Shown here in pieces: positions 27,594 through 36,235 of a DNA stretch of 64,000 nucleotides. The first letter of the stretch is position 1. Every line of letters starts with the position of its first letter. This DNA comes from CAZOVB01 sp964583095 (GTDB lineage: Bacteria > Planctomycetota > Phycisphaerae > SM23-33). The position numbers and the translations under genes are program-made. Under the pieces are notes generated by a model. It searched no databases and had not been told where the DNA came from. It worked only from the letters and a program-made list of their open reading frames with translations. The DNA is taken from the NCBI GenBank assembly GCA_964583095.1, contig CAZOVB010000019.1:1-64000 (forward strand), in the 5' to 3' direction.

Positions 27594-28103
27594 TCACAGC
27601 CCCGCGAGATTCCGATAGGCCTGGTAGACGGTCTCGTTGAAGCAGATCAGCCGGACGCTCTGGAGCTGATCGTCCTCTTTGAGGAAATCGTTGATCGTAT
27701 CCAGGGCGATCCTGCAGGCTTCGTCGATCGGGTAGCCGTAAACGCCCGTGCTGATGGCGGGGAAAGCGATGCTCTTGCAGTCTTCGGCTACGGCCAGCTC
27801 CAGGCAGATCCGGTAGCAGGAGGCCAGGTCCTCGGCTTCGCCCTTGGCCCCGCCGGACCAGACGGGTCCGACGGCGTGGAAGACGTACTTGGCCGGAAGG
27901 TTGTAGGCGGCGGTGGCCTTGGCGCTGCCGGTGGGACAGCCTCCCAGTTGGCGGCATTCCTTCATGAGGCCCGGCCCGGCGGCGCGATGAATCGCCCCGT
28001 CCACACCGCCACCTCCGGCGAGCTGCGAATTGGCTGCATTGACAATTGCATCGACCTTCACCTGCGTGATGTCGCCTCGTTCGATGTGGATTCTGTCATC
28101 CAT
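27594..28103 (-). CDS. Macro domain protein (ADP-ribose / O-acetyl-ADP-ribose hydrolase type)
   Basis: A 169-residue single macro domain. The signature runs GDITQVKVDAIVNAAN, GGGGVDGAIHRAAGP, GSAKATAAYNLPAKYVFHAVGP and the phosphate loop PAISTGVYGYP. Proteins of this type (YmdB/MacroD-like) remove ADP-ribose from Asp/Glu or deacetylate O-acetyl-ADP-ribose. The ATG shares one base with the stop of the NUDIX gene upstream (TAATG), so the two are translated together and may act in sequence on ADP-ribose compounds. Confidence 0.93.
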   Translation of the reverse strand: MDDRIHIERGDITQVKVDAIVNAANSQLAGGGGVDGAIHRAAGPGLMKECRQLGGCPTGSAKATAAYNLPAKYVFHAVGPVWSGGAKGEAEDLASCYRICLELAVAEDCKSIAFPAISTGVYGYPIDEACRIALDTINDFLKEDDQLQSVRLICFNETVYQAYRNLAGL

Positions 28104-28648
28104 TATTCTTCTCCCGGTGCGAAAGTGGGGCCCAGGTAGACCTTCACGTCCACCAGCACGTCCCGGCTGCGCTTCTGGTCTTTGAGCCAGGAATGCAGGT
28201 GCTCCAGGGGCACGCAGTGGACGGTGATGTCCTCGCTGTCGTCGCCTCCGCCGTCGTTGATGCGTTCAAGCTCGGTGGCGCGGTACAGGTGAATGGTCTC
28301 GCCGGTGGTCCCGGCCGAGACGGTGGTGTCCTCTCCCAGCAGTTCCCAGCCAGAGCCCTGCCATCCGGTCTCTTCCAGCAGCTCGCGCTTGGCGGCTTCG
28401 AGCATCGGCTCCTCGCGGTTCTCCGGCAGGTCGCCGACCAGCCCGGCGGGGATTTCGATTACGCGCCTGGCCAGGGGCGGTCGGTATTGCTCCACCAGCA
28501 GGAGTTCCTCCCGGCGGGTGTAGGCGAGCATGGCCACGATTCCGGTAATGTTGATCCGCTGGGCATATTCCCAATGGCCTCGCTTGGCCAGGCGGAGGTA
28601 CTTTCCCTCGGCCAGCGTTGTGGCTTGTTCTTGCGACGGAGATGTCAT
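28103..28648 (-). CDS. NUDIX hydrolase (ADP-ribose pyrophosphatase-like)
   Basis: A 181-residue NUDIX protein. The catalytic box is recognisable as the stretch with EAAKRELLEETGW, preceded by AGLVGDLPEN, with two extra residues between the first Gly and Glu relative to the textbook spacing. The beta strand LLLVEQYRPPLARRVIEIPAG matches the ADP-ribose pyrophosphatase subgroup. It would split ADP-ribose into AMP and ribose 5-phosphate. Its stop overlaps the macro domain start; the macro domain can release ADP-ribose that this enzyme would then degrade. Confidence 0.9.
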   Translation of the reverse strand: MTSPSQEQATTLAEGKYLRLAKRGHWEYAQRINITGIVAMLAYTRREELLLVEQYRPPLARRVIEIPAGLVGDLPENREEPMLEAAKRELLEETGWQGSGWELLGEDTTVSAGTTGETIHLYRATELERINDGGGDDSEDITVHCVPLEHLHSWLKDQKRSRDVLVDVKVYLGPTFAPGEE

Positions 28649-28700
28649 GGTACTCCTGGTCTATCGGAAGACGGCTCGGGCCGGGCGACGCACCCCGGCC

Positions 28701-30209
28701 TCAGGCGTGAGGATACAGCGCAGCGGGGTCCTCTGGAAAGCCTCGAACCTCGCGACTGCGGTCGAACTGGAAGCAGCGGGTTCGCTGGAACGGCTCGAAC
28801 TGGAAGGCTTTAAGGTCGGAATCATCCAGTGCGTCGGCGGTTCCGGGGTTCTTGCAGGCCTCGACGGCCTGAATGCGAAAGGCCGAGGCGATTTCCGGTC
28901 GATCTCCGGTGCGCTGGACGGTCTCGCCGGGGTCCTCTCCGAGGTGGAAGAGTTGCTCGCGGGGGCCGTTGGCCATGTAGATATACTTCCAGTTGTCCTG
29001 TCGGACCATGACCTTGAAATTCCGGGTTCCCGGCCGGCCGTGAAAGCCGACGAGGCAGTCGCGCGGCTCGACGTGGCCTTGCAGGAGCCCCAGCAGGTCC
29101 AGACCTTCACGGGATTCGCAGTCGCCGGCGGCGGAGGTCGCGGTGGCGAAAAGATCGGTCAGGCAGACCAGTTCATCGCAGGCCGAACCGGCGGGCAGAT
29201 GACGCGGCCAACTCAGCAGGAGCGGGATACGGCAAGCGGCTTCGAAGAAGCATTCCTTCTGCCACCCGTGGTGGTCGCCCAGCAGGTCCCCGTGGTCGGA
29301 GAAGAAGCAGATCAGCGTGTTCTCGGGATCGTCCTGTCCCTCGACGGCGTCGAGGATTCGCCCGAGGCACCAGTCGATGTAGGTGATCTCGCCGTAGTAG
29401 CGGGCCTTGAGCGTCCGGGCCCGGCTGTCGCTGATGTCATCGGCCCAGACGTGGTAGTTCATGCACGGGATCTGGTCGTCCATGTGGTCGATATCCAACT
29501 CGCCTGAGAGCGGCAGGGGCATGCGGTCGGGGTTGTACATCCGGTTGAAGGGCAGGGGCGGGGCGAAGGGCGGATGAGGCCCGATGAACGAAACCATGCC
29601 GAACCAGGGCTTGTCGCCGGCGTGTTCGATCAGGCCGTCGAAGCGGTCGGCCACGAACGCCTCGACGCAGCAGTCTGCCGGCAGGGGAGACATCTGGGGC
29701 ATGTAGTACATTTCCGTGCGTTCCCCGTGGAGCGTTTCAATGAAGTCGAAGTGCGGCATCTGCCGGGCGATCCAGGAGGCGTACGCGTCACGGTGTCGCT
29801 GGTCCTGCGTTGCGTAGAGTTCCTCGGTATGCAGGTGGGCTTCGTAGCCGAGATCTTCGTCCCAGGGGGACGTATGAAACTTCCCGACGCCAAAAGTGTG
29901 GTAGCCCATCGCGCGGAGCGTCTGGGGAAGATAGCTGCCGCATCGCTCGGGAAGGGTCGTCTCCTGCTGCGGCGCGGCCGGGAGAATCTCATTGCTGAAG
30001 ACGCGCGTGGTGGGCGGTTCGCAGCCGGTGCGGACGGTATACCGGGCGGCCACACAGACCGGACAGGTCGAATAGGCCCGGGTGAAATGGACCCCGCGGG
30101 AGACGAGCCTGTCCAGGTTGGGCGTATAGATGGACTCGTTGCCCAGCGATGCGATGGTGTCCATCCGCTGCTGATCGGTCATGATAAACAGGATATTCGG
30201 TCTGTGCAT
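28701..30209 (-). CDS. Sulfatase with CxAxR-type modification motif
   Basis: A 502-residue sulfatase. Metal-binding residues are IMTDQQR (Asp12) at the N-terminus and FFSDHGDLLGDHHG in the middle. The residue to be converted to formylglycine is Cys52, but the motif is C-V-A-A-R rather than C-x-P-S-R. CxAxR sites are accepted by some maturases, so activity is plausible. There is no signal peptide. AAGGAA lies upstream of the start. It ends 52 bases before the NUDIX gene start region and is divergent from the exported esterase gene. Confidence 0.92.
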   Translation of the reverse strand: MHRPNILFIMTDQQRMDTIASLGNESIYTPNLDRLVSRGVHFTRAYSTCPVCVAARYTVRTGCEPPTTRVFSNEILPAAPQQETTLPERCGSYLPQTLRAMGYHTFGVGKFHTSPWDEDLGYEAHLHTEELYATQDQRHRDAYASWIARQMPHFDFIETLHGERTEMYYMPQMSPLPADCCVEAFVADRFDGLIEHAGDKPWFGMVSFIGPHPPFAPPLPFNRMYNPDRMPLPLSGELDIDHMDDQIPCMNYHVWADDISDSRARTLKARYYGEITYIDWCLGRILDAVEGQDDPENTLICFFSDHGDLLGDHHGWQKECFFEAACRIPLLLSWPRHLPAGSACDELVCLTDLFATATSAAGDCESREGLDLLGLLQGHVEPRDCLVGFHGRPGTRNFKVMVRQDNWKYIYMANGPREQLFHLGEDPGETVQRTGDRPEIASAFRIQAVEACKNPGTADALDDSDLKAFQFEPFQRTRCFQFDRSREVRGFPEDPAALYPHA

Positions 30210-30315
30210 GGTCTGGTTCCTTCCTCACTGAGATTATAGCCGCTGGAGAGATCCGCGATAGGCGCGGGGCCCTCCAGGCGATAAGCTCTTGCCATCCGGA
30301 AAGGAGTCAGACCCG

Positions 30316-32562
30316 ATGCAGATGACAATGCCCTGTGCGGACTTTCGCCTCTTGTTGGCGGCTTTGCTTGTGCTTCTTGCCGCGTTGCCGCTCTGGGCGG
30401 CGGATGCGGTCAAGGTGACGCCCGTCGAGCCGGCGTCATCCGAGGATGAGGCCAAGGCTATCCCATATGTCGGAGCCGGGGAGACATTCTGCCAAGAATC
30501 CCAGCCGACGTTCACGACCGCTTCCGGCGATGTCAGCAGCAAGGGGTGGGTCGCTGTTACCAGCCGGGCCCTTCGGCTGCACCTGGTGGTGAAGGATCCG
30601 CAACACAGCAACGAATATCACGAGCGGAATCTCTGGCGGGGCGACTGCATCTACGTCAGCCTCGATATGCGGAACAACACCTCCGCCCAGACCAACGCCA
30701 AGGGCGTTTTTGAGCCCGACGACGCCGTGTACACCTTCGCACTGGGCAGCAAGGGACCCGAGGGCCGGGTGGGAGGCCATCACGACGCCAACCGCCGCGG
30801 GCAGGACTGCACGAACTTCATCCGGGAAATCCGCCGCGACGACCAGGGAGGTACCACCACGTACGACCTGGCCATCGCCTTCGACGACCTGCACTACGCA
30901 ATGGGCCAGTCGGAAAGCATCGGGCTGGCGGTGCACCTGGCCCACAAGAGCGAGAATCAGAAGAAGGATCAATCCTGGGGAGTGATGCGCGGCAAGAATC
31001 GAAAGCTTCATCCGCTTGGGCCTCAATGGCCCGAGACGAAGTTGGCCACACTGGCCGCGGCTCGCTATCGCCTCTTCGGGCCCGAGGAATCCTTCCAGCT
31101 CATCCTGGCCGTGCAGGGATACGACAAGCTGACACTTGATCTCCAGCCGGAAACACCCAAGGCTGAAGGCAAAGGCGTCAGCCAGGTTCTGACGCCCGGC
31201 AAGGGAATCACGCGCTATCGGATCGAGGTCGATCCGGACTTCTCGCTGGTCGCCGATGGCCGCGTGGCCGTGGAGGTCCGATCGCAGGAAATCGTCCTCA
31301 AGCAGACCTTCCTGCTGGACAGCATGCAAGCCGCGGCCAACCGGGTCAGGGCGGCCCTGCTGGAGGGACGCCTCAGCAGCGGCCTGCTGGCTGTCCAGGA
31401 CGAGCTTGTCCGAAACCATCACCGGCAGACGTGGCAGATCCTGCGCAGCGAGATGCAGAAGATTCCCCTGCGCGACGATCGCGAGGCGATGGCTGAGAAG
31501 TTCATCGACACGGCCAACCTGATCCTTTCCAAGCTGGTCGCCTTGCCGCAGACCCGCGAGACCTTCACCCGCCGCTGCCTGCCGCTGGTGGCGACCTATG
31601 TCAGCGGTTACGACCGCTCGCTGCAGTGGTACTGGCTGCAACTGCCCTTCGACTACGACCCCGAGAAGACCTACCCGCTGACGGTCTATCTCCACGGGGC
31701 CGGCAGCGACGAACCCCTCGACGGCCTGAGCACAGCCTTTACCAGCGTGCACCAGGATACGCTCTTTACCGGCGAGGAGATCGACGCCGACAACGTGCCG
31801 CCCACGCATCGCGGCTTCGTGCTGTTCCCCTGGGCCCGGGGCAACTCGATGTACTGGCAGGCCGGCCAGGCCGACGTGCTCCAGGCCCTGGACATCGTGC
31901 GAGAGAAATACCCGATCGATACCGAGCGGATGTACCTTACCGGTTTCTCGATGGGTTGCGGCGGGACGTACGGCATCGCCGGCAGAACGCCGGACCTCTG
32001 GGCGGGGATCGGGCTGGCCAGCGGATTCGGGCCCTGGGCCGAGACCACCAACACGGAGTTCCTCAAGCAGAATCTCACCCACCTGCCGGTGCACATCTGG
32101 TGCGGGCAGTTGGATCGAATGGTCGAGCCGGCCCGAGAGTTCGCCCAGCGCATGGAGCAGATGGGCGTGAAGCACGAGGCCATCTTCCCCCAGCGCATGC
32201 CGCATACGTACCCGTACGACCACTTCCAGCATAACGTGGGCTGGCTGATGCAGTTCAAGCGCAGCCGCCCCGATACGTTCTCCTTTACCACCGATTCGTT
32301 CCGATTCAGGGGAATCCGCGGGATCGAAATGGCCGTGCCCTTCCGCCGCCGGATCATCGACGGCAAGCTCCCCGGCTTCCGCTGCAGAATCGAGGGCGAT
32401 ACCGTCCGGATCGACTCGGAGAACACCGAGGCGATGCGCATCCGCCTGGGCGCCGACGGCCTGGGCCTGGAAGGGCAGGTCAAGGTCATCTGGAACGGGG
32501 AGGAAGCCTACAAGGGCCCGGCCGAGACGATCAAACTCGGCCAGAGCCCCTGGCTGCGCTAG
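30316..32562 (+). CDS. Exported CBM9-like / alpha-beta hydrolase esterase
   Basis: A 748-residue secreted protein with a clear signal peptide (LLLAALLVLLAALPLWAADA). The N-terminal half contains a carbohydrate-binding-like beta domain (about 35-250) resembling family 9 modules (LHLVVKDPQHSNEY, RGDCIYVSLDMRNN). The C-terminal half is a peptidase/esterase of the PHB-depolymerase/acetyl-xylan-esterase sort: YWLQLPFDYDPEKTYPLTVYLHG, nucleophile Ser545 in GFSMGCGG, probable acid Asp600 (QLDRMVE) and His630 (PHTYP). It probably removes acyl groups from polysaccharide outside the cytoplasm. ATG 30316 was chosen because AAGGAG lies nine bases upstream. Twelve bases separate its stop from the convergent fucosidase. 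Confidence 0.85.
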   Translation: MQMTMPCADFRLLLAALLVLLAALPLWAADAVKVTPVEPASSEDEAKAIPYVGAGETFCQESQPTFTTASGDVSSKGWVAVTSRALRLHLVVKDPQHSNEYHERNLWRGDCIYVSLDMRNNTSAQTNAKGVFEPDDAVYTFALGSKGPEGRVGGHHDANRRGQDCTNFIREIRRDDQGGTTTYDLAIAFDDLHYAMGQSESIGLAVHLAHKSENQKKDQSWGVMRGKNRKLHPLGPQWPETKLATLAAARYRLFGPEESFQLILAVQGYDKLTLDLQPETPKAEGKGVSQVLTPGKGITRYRIEVDPDFSLVADGRVAVEVRSQEIVLKQTFLLDSMQAAANRVRAALLEGRLSSGLLAVQDELVRNHHRQTWQILRSEMQKIPLRDDREAMAEKFIDTANLILSKLVALPQTRETFTRRCLPLVATYVSGYDRSLQWYWLQLPFDYDPEKTYPLTVYLHGAGSDEPLDGLSTAFTSVHQDTLFTGEEIDADNVPPTHRGFVLFPWARGNSMYWQAGQADVLQALDIVREKYPIDTERMYLTGFSMGCGGTYGIAGRTPDLWAGIGLASGFGPWAETTNTEFLKQNLTHLPVHIWCGQLDRMVEPAREFAQRMEQMGVKHEAIFPQRMPHTYPYDHFQHNVGWLMQFKRSRPDTFSFTTDSFRFRGIRGIEMAVPFRRRIIDGKLPGFRCRIEGDTVRIDSENTEAMRIRLGADGLGLEGQVKVIWNGEEAYKGPAETIKLGQSPWLR

Positions 32563-32574
32563 CGGCCGACCGGA

Positions 32575-33870
32575 TCAGTCCTTGAGGTACAATTCGATCA
32601 CCGGGATCTCCGCGCCCGGCTGGAGGATGGGCAGCTTGAGCCCTACGGCATCGGCCTGCACACTGCCGGCGTTCTCCGTCTGCCACGGCTGGATCCCCTC
32701 AAGCTGGATCTCCGAAGCGTCGTGGAGCAACTGGGCGTATTCGATGCGCTGGGCGTAGGCTTTGCCGGTAAGCCAGAGCGTCTTCATGGGCCAGTTGAGC
32801 ACGTGAACGTACAGGCGCCGGGTCTGGGGATTGTAGGTCAGTCTGCAATCGGCGGGGACCTCGAACTCCTCCGGTGCCGCGCCGCAACCGTAGATGCTTC
32901 GGCTGTTGTGGTGCATCCATCGGCCGATGCCCTCGAGCCGGTCGCGGGCGCGGGCGTCGAACTCGCCGCGCCCGGTGGGGCCGACGTTGAGCAGCAGGTT
33001 GCCGTTCTTGCTCACACCGTCGATGAGCATCCAGAGCAGTTGCTTGACGCTCTTCCAGGTCTGTTCGTCGCGGTGGTAGCCCCAGGAGCCGGAGAAGGTC
33101 TGGCAGGCCTCCCAGATGGCGGGGTTGCCCTGGTCGTCTGCAGGCTGGCGGGCAGGCTGGAACTGCTCGGGCGTGAGGAAATCTCCGCTGCCGGGCAGGT
33201 TCAGGCGGTTGTCGATGAGGATCTCCGGCTGGAGCTTTCGGGTCAGATCGAAGAGCTTCCGGGACTCCCAGTCGTCGCGGCCCTTGCCGTCCTCGCCGGG
33301 GAAGGAGAAGTCGTACCAGATGATGTCGATCTTGCCGAACTGGGTAAGCAGTTCCTCGACCTGGTTCCGCATGAAGGCGGCATATTGGCTCATGTCCCGG
33401 CCGACGTCGGCTTTGCGACGTTCGGGGTCGTTTCGTCCCGGGTGGAACTTGTCGGTGGTGTACTGGTCGTGGTGCCAGTCCAGCAGCGAGTAGTAGAAGC
33501 CGACCTTGAGGCCCTCGGCCCGGAATGCATCGACCATCGGACGCAGCAGGTCCTTGCCCCAGGGGGTGTTGGTGGCCTTGTAGTCGCAGTGCTGCGTATC
33601 CCACAGGCTGAAGCCCTCGTGGTGGCGGGTGGTGATGACGAAGTACTTCATCCCCGCCTGCCGGGCCATCCTCGCCCATTGGGCGGGGTCGTAGAGGTCC
33701 GGGTAGAAGTGCTCGAAATACTTTCGGTATTCCGGGTCGCTGATCTCTTCCTTGCTCTTGACCCACTCGTGGCGGGCGGCCAGGGCGTAGGTACCCCAGT
33801 GAATGAACAGGCCGAAGCGGTCGCGGACGAACCACTGGGAATCGCCTTTTGGAAGCTGCGTCTGGGACAT
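32575..33870 (-). CDS. Alpha-L-fucosidase, GH29
   Basis: A 431-residue GH29 enzyme: RFGLFIHWGTYAL, the HEWV segment, KYFVITTRHHEGFSLWDT, GFYYSLLDWHH and the strand IDIIWYDFSFP with nucleophile Asp187. The barrel is followed by a short beta sandwich. There is no signal peptide, so it acts on imported oligosaccharides. ATG 33870 is supported by AAGGAGA upstream; an extended start would run into the regulatory region. It is divergent from an IclR-type regulator, with a palindrome between them, which suggests fucoside-responsive control. Together with the sulfatases it points to sulfated fucan use. Confidence 0.93.
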   Translation of the reverse strand: MSQTQLPKGDSQWFVRDRFGLFIHWGTYALAARHEWVKSKEEISDPEYRKYFEHFYPDLYDPAQWARMARQAGMKYFVITTRHHEGFSLWDTQHCDYKATNTPWGKDLLRPMVDAFRAEGLKVGFYYSLLDWHHDQYTTDKFHPGRNDPERRKADVGRDMSQYAAFMRNQVEELLTQFGKIDIIWYDFSFPGEDGKGRDDWESRKLFDLTRKLQPEILIDNRLNLPGSGDFLTPEQFQPARQPADDQGNPAIWEACQTFSGSWGYHRDEQTWKSVKQLLWMLIDGVSKNGNLLLNVGPTGRGEFDARARDRLEGIGRWMHHNSRSIYGCGAAPEEFEVPADCRLTYNPQTRRLYVHVLNWPMKTLWLTGKAYAQRIEYAQLLHDASEIQLEGIQPWQTENAGSVQADAVGLKLPILQPGAEIPVIELYLKD

Positions 33871-33994
33871 GCCTGTCTCCTTTTCTCGCGGTTGTCCGGC
33901 CAAGTATCTCACAGCCACGCGCAAAAGCAATCCCTGGAAACACCGAATCTGTTCGAGATTCAACCAACGAGCAGATTGAAAAAAAGTATTGAAA

Positions 33995-34013
33995 ACAGTA
34001 GTGTAGGTACTGT
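33995..34013. promoter_or_regulatory. Perfect inverted repeat, candidate IclR-type operator
   Basis: ACAGTA (33995-34000) and TACTGT (34008-34013) form an exact inverted repeat with a 7-base spacer, 12 bases upstream of the regulator start. TTGAAA elements at 33976-33981 and 33989-33994 lie just upstream in this AT-rich stretch. IclR-family proteins bind short palindromes between divergent genes, so this is a reasonable operator for both the fucosidase and the regulator. Confidence 0.5.
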
Positions 34014-34025
34014 ATTAGATATCTC

Positions 34026-34796
34026 ATGACAGAGACGAGCAATATCAGTCTTCGACGCGGGCACAAGATTCTCCGCCTCCTGGCCGGGAGATCCAAGGGC
34101 TTGGGCTTCGAGGAGATCCGGCGCCGTCTGGAGGTCCCCCCTGCCACCGCGTCTCGCCTGCTCAAGGCGATGATGACCGAGCAGCTCGTCGAACAGAACC
34201 AGGCCCAGGGGCGCTACATCGCCGGATCGGCCCTGACGCAACTCGCCAGGGCCCACCTTGCCCCCGATCGCAAGGAGATTCTTCGCCAGGCCTGTAGAAG
34301 CCTGGCCATGGAGACCGGTCTCTCCGGCCTCTACTGCCGTCTTCAGCAGAGCTTGTCAGGTCCGCGGCTGATTCGATCGATGGCCTGGCAGGTCCCGGAG
34401 GGGATGAACTACGGCCCGATGGACACACCGGATTTCCTGCTGGTGATGGGGTTCGGAATCCCGCTGCTGTCGGGGCTCGACGATGCCCACCTCGATAACG
34501 TGCTGACTGAGCACCGGCAGCGGAGTGGACAACCACCTTCGGAGGTCCATGCCTTGCTGGCTGAACTGTCGGACCAGAAGGTGCTGGTTCTACCCGAGCG
34601 GCTGGAAAGCAACAGCGTTGGTTGTACGCGAATCGTCTCAGGTGTGGGCGGTGCGGAAACCGGCAGCCTGGGAGTCACCGCGTTTGGGCAGCTTCGCAAG
34701 GGGATTACCCAAAGGAACCTGGACGCCTGGGTTGAGGCGGTACGCCAAGCCTCCGCCGGCCTGGAGAAGGAACTGGAAAGGACGCAGCCGCTGTGA
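34026..34796 (+). CDS. IclR-family transcriptional regulator
   Basis: A 256-residue regulator with an N-terminal winged helix-turn-helix (about 10-65; GHKILRLLAG...GFEEIRRRLEVPPATASRLLKAM) and a C-terminal effector domain ending in the usual ITQRNLDAWVEAVRQAS helix. It probably controls the divergent GH29 gene and the sulfatase gene downstream, whose GTG start overlaps its stop codon (GTGA). The effector is likely a sugar liberated from the sulfated glycan, by context only. Confidence 0.85.
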   Translation: MTETSNISLRRGHKILRLLAGRSKGLGFEEIRRRLEVPPATASRLLKAMMTEQLVEQNQAQGRYIAGSALTQLARAHLAPDRKEILRQACRSLAMETGLSGLYCRLQQSLSGPRLIRSMAWQVPEGMNYGPMDTPDFLLVMGFGIPLLSGLDDAHLDNVLTEHRQRSGQPPSEVHALLAELSDQKVLVLPERLESNSVGCTRIVSGVGGAETGSLGVTAFGQLRKGITQRNLDAWVEAVRQASAGLEKELERTQPL

Positions 34797-36223
34797 AACA
34801 ACCCAATGTCATCTTCTTTACCTGGCACGACGCGGGACGATGGTTCGGATGCTACGGAAACCAGACGGTCGATACCCCCAACGTCGACAGACTGGCCGAG
34901 GAGGGGGTGAAATTCAACAACCTCCACAGCATCTGCGCGATCTGCTCTCCTTCCCGGGCGGCGATCATGACCGGCACGTTCTGTCAGAACAACGGTGTAA
35001 TGACGTTGACGAACGACGTCTTCCACAACCGGATCCACCCGCATATCCCGCACATGGCCTCCCGTTTCAAGCAGATGGGGTATCGTACCGCGCTGTTCGG
35101 CGTGCAACACGAATGCGCTCACGAGCATTTGGCCCGCGTCCTGCAGGTCGACGAGCGATACGCGACCGACCCATGGCCCAACGCGGACCTGACGGCTACC
35201 TATCTGCGAAAATGGCTAAGCGAGCGGGCTGACACCGACCAGCCCTTTTACGCACAGGTCGGCACGATCGATTCGCATATCAGTCGCTATCTCAGCGGCC
35301 GACCGGCGCGCGAAGATGAGCCCTATCCTCCGGTGCGGGACGGCCAAAAGGGAATCACCATTCCGCCGTACCTGGAGGGCAGCGAAGCCGACGAGAAGAC
35401 CATCGAGGTGCTTCAGGGGCTTCTCCAGCGGGGCGACCGCCTGGTCGGTGCGATGCTCGACGCCCTGGACCAGGCGGGACTGGCCGAGAATACGCTGGTG
35501 GTCATGTGCGTTGACCACGGCGTTGGGCTGCCCCGGGCCAAGACCCACTGCTATGATCCGGGCACGGAGGTCGCGTGGGTGATGCGTTGGCCCGGCGTGA
35601 TACCCGCCAACACCAGTATCGATGCCCTGTGCAGCCAGATCGACATTCTGCCCACGCTCTGGGACCTGCTGGAGCTGGATCCGCCCGAGCCCTGCGACGG
35701 GGTTTCCCTTGCAGAGCATGTCCGTGGCGGGGCCGGCCAGGCGGTTCACGATGCCGTCTACTCCTTCATGCCCGACAACACGCGCAGCATCCGCACCGAG
35801 ACGCACAAGCTCATTCGCAACTTCAAGCCGACCCCCTGGGCGAACCTAAAGGGCGACTGCGCCTTTTCACACGCCCACTACGACCGCGAAAAACCCGAGC
35901 CGCCTGAGGATGTGACCCCTTCGAGCCAATGGCCGGCGGTGGAACTGTATGACCTGCGGGAAGATCCCAACGAACTGCAGAACCTAGCCGACGATCCGCA
36001 ACACGAGGAGATTTTCCAGGACCTGGATCGCCGGCTCTGGAATTTCCTTTTGGATCAGGATGATTTCCTGGTCCATGCGCCGGTGCGTACGCCGTGGCAT
36101 CGTGCAACGCGAAATGCCCTGGAAGCTCACTGCCGCCGGACAGGTCGGACGGTTCCCGTCGGCGAGGGGGCTCTGCACAACGAGATTGACGCAGCAACCG
36201 CCCGAGGCCAAAGCGCCTGGTGA
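34793..36223 (+). CDS. Sulfatase (heparan N-sulfatase / sulfoglucosamine sulfohydrolase-like subfamily)
   Basis: A 476-residue sulfatase starting at GTG, overlapping the regulator stop by four bases. The N-terminus FFTWHDAGRWFGCYG replaces the usual double Asp with His-Asp, as in the N-sulfoglucosamine sulfohydrolase-like group. The modification motif is Cys51-Ser-Pro-Ser-Arg-AAIMTG. A second metal segment CVDHGVGLPRAKTHCYD follows. No signal peptide is seen. Translational coupling to an IclR-type regulator suggests the sulfatase is a main target of that control. The exact substrate cannot be told. Confidence 0.92.
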   Translation: MKQPNVIFFTWHDAGRWFGCYGNQTVDTPNVDRLAEEGVKFNNLHSICAICSPSRAAIMTGTFCQNNGVMTLTNDVFHNRIHPHIPHMASRFKQMGYRTALFGVQHECAHEHLARVLQVDERYATDPWPNADLTATYLRKWLSERADTDQPFYAQVGTIDSHISRYLSGRPAREDEPYPPVRDGQKGITIPPYLEGSEADEKTIEVLQGLLQRGDRLVGAMLDALDQAGLAENTLVVMCVDHGVGLPRAKTHCYDPGTEVAWVMRWPGVIPANTSIDALCSQIDILPTLWDLLELDPPEPCDGVSLAEHVRGGAGQAVHDAVYSFMPDNTRSIRTETHKLIRNFKPTPWANLKGDCAFSHAHYDREKPEPPEDVTPSSQWPAVELYDLREDPNELQNLADDPQHEEIFQDLDRRLWNFLLDQDDFLVHAPVRTPWHRATRNALEAHCRRTGRTVPVGEGALHNEIDAATARGQSAW

Positions 36224-36235
36224 TCCGTGTTGCCC

